This document shows positions 25,901 through 34,900 of a stretch of 64,000 nt of DNA, one piece after another. The stretch covers positions 59,799,564 to 59,863,563 of the forward strand of contig CP154955.1 of assembly GCA_039621445.1 (NCBI GenBank). Direction: 5' to 3'. This stretch comes from Euglena gracilis (Eukaryota > Euglenida > Euglenophyceae > Euglenales). The notes under the pieces are model-generated. The model worked only from the letters and a program-made list of their open reading frames with translations, was not told where the DNA came from and did no database searches. The position numbers and the translations under genes are program-made. The number at the start of each line of letters is the position of its first letter. The first letter of the stretch is position 1.

Positions 25901-28900
25901 ATCACCTGGAGCCACTTTGTGTTGTTTTGGTCCATTTTGGATCATTGTGGGGCTTGGGCTTGAGTCATTTTGGACCTTGACCATTTTTGACCACCTGTGA
26001 CAAAGACTCCCATTTGACATGACCCCCAATTCTAACAAATCCTCTGAATTTTCCACCACTCAAAGTTGGAGAACGACCCTCATTATAAATGGGGGGGGTG
26101 GCATGCAATTATCCCATGGTGCAAATATTGCAAAGGCAAAACCTCCCCTCAATCTCCCACCTTTCCTGCAAAAGGTGCAAATGCCCAAAATTACCAAGAG
26201 CACCTGAAGGGCCCAAAATGCCTTAAACTTGCTCACATTGGCCCAAATTCGCCCAGAATGCCAGACAGGCCCAAAGTGGCCCAGATTGGCCCAGAATAGC
26301 CCAAATTACCCCAAAAATGGTCAAAAGTGGACTGTTTTCGCTTCGGTTTAGTTTCTTTGTAATCTTCTGGCATATGGGTTGGCTTTTTTCTCGATTTGGT
26401 GGAAATTTTCCATTGGGTCAGTCTAAATGGGCTGTCTTTATTACTTGAGGTTCTAAATGGGGGGTTTACATGAAGGTTCGCACGTTTTCTTCTTAGAATA
26501 CAACACCGGCAGTTGTGCCTCTTCCTTGCTCCAGATTCTTGCACGACCTCGTGGACCTGCTGAAGCGGGAGCGCAAGAAGCTGCTGACACGGCCGGGGGC
26601 ATTTCTGTACCTTTTTGGGGGGGGGGTGGCAAGAAAGCAACCAGCCAGCTGCGTTTTCAACCCTTCCAACCTGCCAGAATTCTGGAGTCATGGCCAGACT
26701 CCCCGGATCACAGAAATGCAGCATATGATCCACGTGCGGCGGATTGGAAAATGAATGATTTATGGATTATTACCTTGAGAGTTTTAGTAATCAGACCACA
26801 TTTACCCCCAAACAGGACAAACATAAAATTTGGTGATTTGATTTCATGAAAACATGGCATACCCCCTCCCCCGAATAGAACCACAGGGCCACTGTTGTGC
26901 ACTTTGGTTCCAAACCTCAAGGAGGGGAGGAGAAGTTTTGCAGAAGAAGTTTTGGTCAACATTTCTCCTGTGGTTTTTTGGAGGGGGCTACATTTGCACG
27001 TCGGTCAAAATCCTGAGAGGGCTTCTACTCGGGGGGGGGGCAATGGAGTATCTTTTCAGGGACGGGGTTCACCTCAGACCACGACGATTCCTTTGGGACT
27101 GTCATGAAGAACGATCGACGCGCATTCGGGGCAGGGCCCCCCGGGGCCGGTCCTCCGTGGGGCTCATCGTGCGGCAGCTGTCGCTGCTGCTCAACCCGGA
27201 GCGCCTCTACCGCGAGCTGGCCGCCATCCTGCGGGAGGAGCCGGTGCCTGCCCTGCCCCCCCCCCCCAGACTGAGCTTTGGGGGGGCCGACCACCCCACT
27301 GTCTGGGTCTGCCTGGGCAGACCCTCCAAAGGACCCGGATCCAACCCACCCACGGGGTGGGACGGTGGAGGGTGCCAGGCTCTCGGCCAAGGCACTTTGC
27401 CGCTGAAGACGACGGCGGCCAGAAAATGGGCTGATTTCGGGGCACAGCCAGGCAGGCACTCGAGGGCACTCCGAGACCCCCCGCGGTATAAGACAGCCTG
27501 GGGGGTCGGGTTTACACGCGACCAAAAATCTCATCTGTGACCATGAGGTGGACTACCAGGTCAAGGTATGTCTCTATAAGTTGCGACCTGGTTCTGGTTG
27601 GCATCTTTTTGCCCTTCGTTCCTGCCAAAGCAAAAAAGGGCACACAGCGAGTCAGAACCAGCGATTTCTTTGTTTTGCTCAATTTGCTTTCTTACAAACG
27701 CCCCGTACCAAAAGGATGAAATCCCAAAGCCCACCCGTTCGCAACAAGGAAAGAAAGACTGCTTTTGAGCTCTCTTGGGTTGGTTGTAGGAGTGGATTGA
27801 GCTCTCTCTACCCGCCCCTAGGAGGCACTGACTTAAACCCAACCCGCTGCTCCCTTTCCGTCCCCGTGTGATCCTCTATTGAAAGCTAGCATACAACGTC
27901 GATCCATCAGAAAGAGCACGAGCACAAGCCAGTCATTGTCTGTCTGCATACTGATCAACTGTTTCCCATCTGCAGGATAAAGAGTTCGTTGGCACACTTG
28001 TGCAGTTGCTGAATATGATCCTCTTGTCGATCCACTTCCTGTATGGCGACTGTCTTGACAATCACCTCCAAATAGAGAACCAATACATGCACACACACAC
28101 ATGTGTGTGTGTACATATGTATACACATATGTATATACATATGTGTATACATATATGTATATGTGTATATACATATACATATATACATATGTATATGTAT
28201 ACATATATGTATGTATATACATATATACATATATATACATGTATATGTGTGTATACATATGTACATATGTATATACATATGTATACACACACACATATAT
28301 ATATATATATACATATACATACATACATATATATGTATGTATGTATATATATGTATATTCATCACCACAAAACCAGAAGTTCCCTGAGTGTTTTAAAGGG
28401 TGGCTGAATTCCAAGCAGACTTTTCCTCTTTTTTTTTTTTAATGAAAGGCAGCCCAAAAATTAAAGCATTGGTGTTTGGGATTTTCCAACCTATGACAAA
28501 ACAAATATGCGCTTGACACATTTTCTCGTCGATTTCAAAGCTGTGTGCATCAGTGTTTGCAGAATGTGCAGCTTTGCAAGCGCAAGGCCCATGACCCTGT
28601 GGGGGTGTGAGTTGGATCCCGTTGACGTCCGCGGAGCTGATGCCCCTGCGGGAGCTGCTGCGTGGGGGCCTGGAGGTGGAGGACGCCCGCAGCCTGTTCC
28701 TGGCCCTGTACTATTGCTGGTGTGTGTGTGTGTGTGTGTTGTGTCTACACGGATGTATTTTATGTGGATGCACTGTATGTTTGTGTACAGCACATTTTTC
28801 CAGAGAAAGATGGATGTGTATATTTATAATATCAAAAATGAGATATATTATATATATTATATATACACATATTCACGGATTACACACCGTTTTTTTCAAA

Positions 28901-31900
28901 GACAATATGCACAAATGTATATGCGGACGCAAATGGGCATATGTGCACGCACGCGCAATGGTCTCCCTGCTGCGACGGACTTTGTGCAGGAGCTACAACG
29001 CAGTGGCAACGCTCAGCCTGTGCTTGCTGGCGATGGCCCACGAGCACGCCTACACCCTCGTCTGCTCTTTGTGTGCCTGCCTGCGTCCCCCATTCGGCGT
29101 TTCTGGAGAAGCCAGTGGTGATCTGCACCGCGACAAATGGTCTCTGGTGGGTTTCTGTGTTTCGCCGCCAGGGCGGTCCTTAAGGGACAGGAAAGTTTAT
29201 TTTATTTTATTTTCTTAAGGACCGCCCCCCTTTCGGCCAAAGGGCCGGCCAAGGGCCGGACTGGGACTTGAACGGGGTCAAAAATCAAAAAGTCGGGAAA
29301 AACATTTTTTTCATTATTTGGGTGGATGGGCGATGGTCCAAGGATGCCAGGAATCAATTTTTTTTTTCCGGATGTCGACCGGTTTTTGCCAAAAAATGCC
29401 AAAATTTCCTTTCCCATTTCCTGCATATTTTTCATGAAGTGTGCTGGGACGGCGGAGTTTTTTTTATTTATTTGCTTAAGAATCGCCGCCCCCCCAATTT
29501 CGGCTTCCTGTGGCTGCCTGCCAAGTTGGGGTCTGACCATCCTTTCCTCAACTCAAACCAGCCAGCGGGAATGCTTCGGAACGCTGTGGGTGCCCCACCA
29601 CCCCCCACTTCGCCTGCAGCGGGGAGATGCAGGTGACCGTCAACTTCCTCACCCAGATCGACAAGCTCGTCCAGCTCCTGGAATCGCCCATCTTTGCCCG
29701 TGTGACCTCCCTTCCCCTTCGTCCAAGCTGGAAACAGTCTATCGGTGGCGCCATATTTAACCCAGCACCAGCTTATATTTCGTTTAAAGCAACAAAGGAC
29801 CGGGCCAGATGGTTTCGACAATGTGTGTGGATTGCAGTGCAGGGTTGGGGAACTCCGCCTGACAACTTTGCAGGAGTGAGGGGGTATTTTGAATTTTCCC
29901 CCGATGAGGGGGACAATGTAACCTTGGCATTTAGATGGGGCAAATTTATGGCCATTTGCTTTGCTTTCCTGGCCCAGGCGCTCTCAAGGACCGGATTCTT
30001 TTTTCCGGTTAGGCCAAAAGGCTGGCCAATGGCCGATCCAGACGTCGAACGGGGTCGAAAATTTAAAAAGTTGAAAAACGCATTTTTTGACATTTTGGGT
30101 CCATGGCCGCCTGTGGATTTTGCATTCAACGTGCTGGGATGGGATTTTTGGGGGAGGATTTTTTTTGCTTAAGAACCGCACTGGTCTGGTAATTTGTTGC
30201 CTCTTCAGGATTGTTTCTTGGCTGTGGTCCACCGGTGTTAGCAGTGGGAAGTGGGCAGTAACCAATGGAGTAAACAGAATTTGAATAAAAGTGAAGACCA
30301 ACAAGGAGCTCGCCAACAGATCAACGAGGATGTACTGAGAATGTGTCAGGAAATCACGCACACCTGCTCTGAAGAGAAAACAGAATACTCAGATCAACGG
30401 CCATTAAAAATGGAAAGGGAAGGCCAGAAATGACTTACAGGGTCAGCCAAGAAAGTTTTTCAACAGTTGGGTATTTCCTCCAAAAGTGGGCATGTCAGGC
30501 TTGGGGACAAATCTGGACTGCAGCCTTGAACTTCTGGGACCCTGGGGTCCCAGTGGGCGGGGTCCATTGTATTTGGGGCACCCTGGTGGCAGTTTCATTG
30601 GCTGTTTTATCGGTGTGTTATGCTTATGTTGCTTTTTTTTAGGTATCGCACTTGGGTTATAGTTATCGTTCAGAAATGTATTATGGTAAGGGGTAAGTCG
30701 TTGGGCCCAAGTCAGGCCGAAATTGGACCTGAATGTGGGCTTGGTTTTGGGCCTACTTCAGTTTAGGTCTGGGTATAATGGCTGACATCCTGACCTCAAC
30801 CTTATTCTGAACCCCACCCCAATCCTGTCCTGAACCAATCCCTATCCCCATTCCTTTGAATCAGTTTTGTGCTGCACATTTGTTGGGGTCTCCAGGGGAG
30901 GAAAAAGACACAGGCAAATTTAGGTTGGGCTGCTACAGACCCCCCCCCCCGAAGTGTAGGGTTGTCTGGAAGCTGTGACGCACCATTCCCTCAGAACTCA
31001 GAGAAATCCTCAACCAGGGATTTTCTGAAGCCGGAGGGCATCCCACCCGGGGGGGGGGGTGCAGCCAGCCACTTTCTCCCCCAGGCAGCAGCAGCCAGCT
31101 GGGCTGTGGCTGACACCCCAGGGGTTGAGTGACAATAAAGTTGGGCCAGCCTGACGCCGGGGCAGGGGTTTTTTTAGTCGTGGACCCCCGGGGGGGGGGG
31201 AAGGGGGGGTAGGGTGGGTGGGTCTGGCCGAGCCCCCCTGGGGGGTGTCCCCCAGGGGGGACTGGGTTATACTTTTCAGCGCCTTTGGCGCCAACAATTT
31301 TTGAAAGTGCTATTTTTAGCATTTTTCGCAATTTTTTGGCCATTTTCGGGGGAAGGAAAGTGGGTCCCCCGGGCCCGGGAGGCCCCGCCCAGGGGGTCGG
31401 TGGGGGGGGACCCCCCCTCTCCCTGGTCTTTAAAAAACCCATGCGCTGGGGGCCAAAATGTTGGAAATTGGTATTTGAGTGTTCTTGAGTGTGCTTGAAT
31501 GTGAATTTGAGCTTTTTGGGGGGATCTTCCTTAAAACGCAAACCCGCTGGATTTGGTCTTTTTTGCCAGCTTCTGGCTGCCAGTTCCATCCAGCCCAGCA
31601 CTGGACCCCCCCCCACTGGGGGAGGGGTCCAGTTGGGGTTCTGTGAGAGGGGGGGGGTTCAGCCAGCACCTTTTTCCAACTGGCTGGCTGGACCCCCCTG
31701 GACATCCTGAAGAAACTCCCTGTCGACGATTCTTGAGCTTTTGAGTTTGAGTTCCAGTGCTGGTGCGCATCGGCGTCGCGAATGCCCCTTTTTTCGCCAG
31801 ACGTGCGGCTGCAGCTGCTGGAGCCCACGCGGCACCCATACCTGGTGAAGACCAGGTTTCTTTTTAAGGAAGTTTGCACCTCCCCCCCCCCGGGGATGGG

Positions 31901-34900
31901 TGCTATGGGCAGGTGGGGGATGGGTCACCTTCGACCCCGGGGGGGGGGGTTGGAGATTTTGGAGTGGGCAGTGCTATTGCTCACCCCCGGCGCTAAAGGC
32001 ACTGGGGGCCTGAAAATGCCATTTTAAAGGAAATTTGCCTGGGTCGGCAGGCACCAGGGTCCAAACCGACCCCTCCCGGGGGGGGGGGGTGTACACCAGA
32101 GTTACTCACCCGGCCAGGAGGAGCAACAAAGAGTACTGGTGCAAGGTGTCCCTGGCCACTCACCACACAACTGGGCCAGAAGCGAAGTTGGCGCCGGCCA
32201 TGAACAGACAAGAAGCCTTAGTGCAACTACGGGGGGTGCCTGCTGTGGGCAGGCGCCCCATAGCACAAGGCACCCCCCCCTCCTCCCGGTCGGTAAACAG
32301 AAGCCTGGTGAAGACGCTATTTGGCATTCTGATGCTGCTGCCCCACCCGCCCTGGGGCACAGGCCTGGGATGGCAAACCTGGTTTGCCCCAGTCAAGCAA
32401 AAAAGTCCCCCCAAAAAGGGATTCAACCCCCAAACAAATAACCGTACGGTCTGGGTACGGGTCTGGCTGACCAAATGACAAGTTTGGTGGGGGGGGGGAG
32501 GGTGAGGAAGATCTGTTGATGTTTTTGAAACCGCTTGGCAAGTTCTGAAGTTTGGAAGGTCTCACAGTTTGTGCGCGGCTTCTGTCTGCCAATTCTGGCT
32601 GGTGTGTTTGGAACAGAAATGGAGAGAATGACGCCATGGGTCGGTCAAAACACTGTTTGGCTTGGGGGGGGGGGCGTTTGTTGTAACCCCCCCCCCAAAT
32701 GACACCCCCCAAATTTATGACCCCCTTGACAGAGAAGACCCCCCTTGACGTGAAACGCCGGGGCGGGTCGCTTGAATGTGCCGGAACAGCAGGTTTCTGT
32801 TTCTGTTTTCAAAGGACCGGCTTGGTCATTATGTACAAGTGATCAGAAATAGTGCTTTGCCAAGTTGGCCTTGGCAGGTGAGTGTCCAGGATTTGTGTCG
32901 AAGGCAGTCCATAAGGGACGGGAATTTTTTTCCCCTTGGGGGTCGAACGGGGTCAAAATTGAATAATTCGAAAAAAAACATACTTTTTTGATTGAATTCA
33001 TTTTTTTTTCCTTCAGGGACCCCTGTTCGAAACATCGAACGTTGGGGAGGGCGACTGCCAGTGGAAATTTCAGGGTTTTATGACTTTAGGGCGGTTCATA
33101 TGGGCGGGATGCTTTCTATTTCACTCAGGACTGCCCCTCAAGGACCGCCCTTAGGCTTCAGGGCAGGCCAACAGCCGGTCTAGATGGGTCGAAAATCAAA
33201 ACGTCAAAAAAAACTCATTTTTTTGGTCGTTTGGGTGGATGGTCCAAGGAATGCTGGAAATCGACCTTCTTTTGCCAAATTTAGTTTTTTTCCCGGTGTG
33301 GTCACTGAGCGTTGGTGGGACGGGCTCTTTTGCTCGGGCCGCCCTGGATATTGCCGTTGCATAATTTGGTGACGGGCAGCGACACTGTGACTGGATTCAG
33401 TGGGGAGTAGATGGGGAAAGGCACTCCTCGGCGTCACCAGTCCTCCGCGTATGATTTGCTCAAGAACCGCCTGAAGAGCGTGTCCACCCTGACCCTCACG
33501 ACCTATATTCAGTATGCCGTTCGTGCAGTGGCTGCGGTTGCTGACCTCCCCCTATTAAGTGCACGGGTGCCAGGGCGGTCCATAAGGGACGGGAAGTTTT
33601 TTTTTTTCCGTTAAGGACCGCCCCTTAAGGACCGCCCCCCCGACCAAGGATCGACCGGGACTTGAACGGGGGTCGAAAACCAAAAAGTCGAAAAACGCAT
33701 TTTTTGACGCTATGGGCGGATGGGCGATGTTCCAAAAGTGCCAGGAATCACTTTTTTTCCCGAAGTCGACCCGTTTCGGGCAAAATACGGCCACTTTTCG
33801 GTCATGGATTTTCAAAAAAATTTCTCGGCTGTGCCGGGACGGGATTTTTTTTTTTTTTGCTCAAGGACCGCCCTGACGGGTGCACACATTTCAAGGATGT
33901 AGTTTGGGACCCCGAATGGGTGACCACTTATTACGGCACTGTACACTTATTCGGGCAAAGCACAAATACTTTTCCACCCTATCGTCCAAGCCCAAATTTG
34001 ACACGTAATCACTTGACTCATTGCTTGACATCACAAAACAAGGGAAAAACTGAAAAACAGTGAAGTATTTGGTCTGAGAAGGACAGTTCTGAGAATTTTT
34101 TGTGCTTTCCGACCTCAGATTTGACAGTGATTCCTCCTTTGTGGGTGGTGCGCACTTTTTAGGCAGGTAGTTTCGGACCCTTTGGGGGTGCGCACCCATT
34201 AAAGGGCACTGAGGGGGGGTTTTACCCTTTGGGCCGTTTTTTTTTGGTCAAAAAATCGGTTCATTCAAAATTTCATAAAAGAAACAGAATCAAAGGAAAC
34301 GTCTGGAGGAAAAAAATGATGCCCTTGGAATGCCCTATCCAACCATGCTTGCTTTTTCACCCAACTCTTCGTGTATACCGAGTTATAGCCATTTTTAGCC
34401 AGTTTTGGCCCTTTGGGTCAAAACTGGGCAGTTTTGGCTGGTTTGGGATAAAAATAAAATCGATGTTTTTAGAATACCTTGGGACTGAAGCAAAATCAAA
34501 GCAAATGTTTGGCGACCCAAAACAAAGCTGCTGGAACTTCCTGTCTTATGGTATTTGATTCCCTGCAACACCACAACTGGCCCAAGTTATAGCCAGTTTA
34601 AGGGTGTTTCGCTCCAAATACTGTGGCTCAGCATTGCTCAAAACCTCGTTTGAAGTGGGAGGTTTATCGGTCCCATTTTCCCCCCAAAATGAGACCACGC
34701 CTGCTGAATAAGGCCCCCCCCCTGGACCAACCGTGGAAAATCAAAAAAAATTGATCCAGTGCTTGATGCAAGGAGAGCGTTTGAGATAGAGGGAGAGGCG
34801 GACCGACCACTGGGACATGCGGACCTCCCCTGGACTGGTTAAAAGTCGTTTGGCGCTTTGTGCCTAAAACGGTTACCATTTTCGACAAATTTTTGCCCAA

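Noticed and set aside
27833-28414. Tyr/Ile/His-rich frames of up to 193 codons
   Set aside because: Translation of the alternating TA/CA tract in a VAC14 intron.
28031-28625. VAC14 intron 14 as a third transposon-made intron
   Set aside because: TTGTCGAT/TTGACGTC at its edges is only a loose match and no inverted ends are present.
31841-31850. Using CTG|GTGAAG as the intron-18 donor
   Set aside because: With any AG acceptor nearby it either breaks the frame or deletes the conserved V-K; CAG|GTTTCT with CAG|AAGCC keeps frame.
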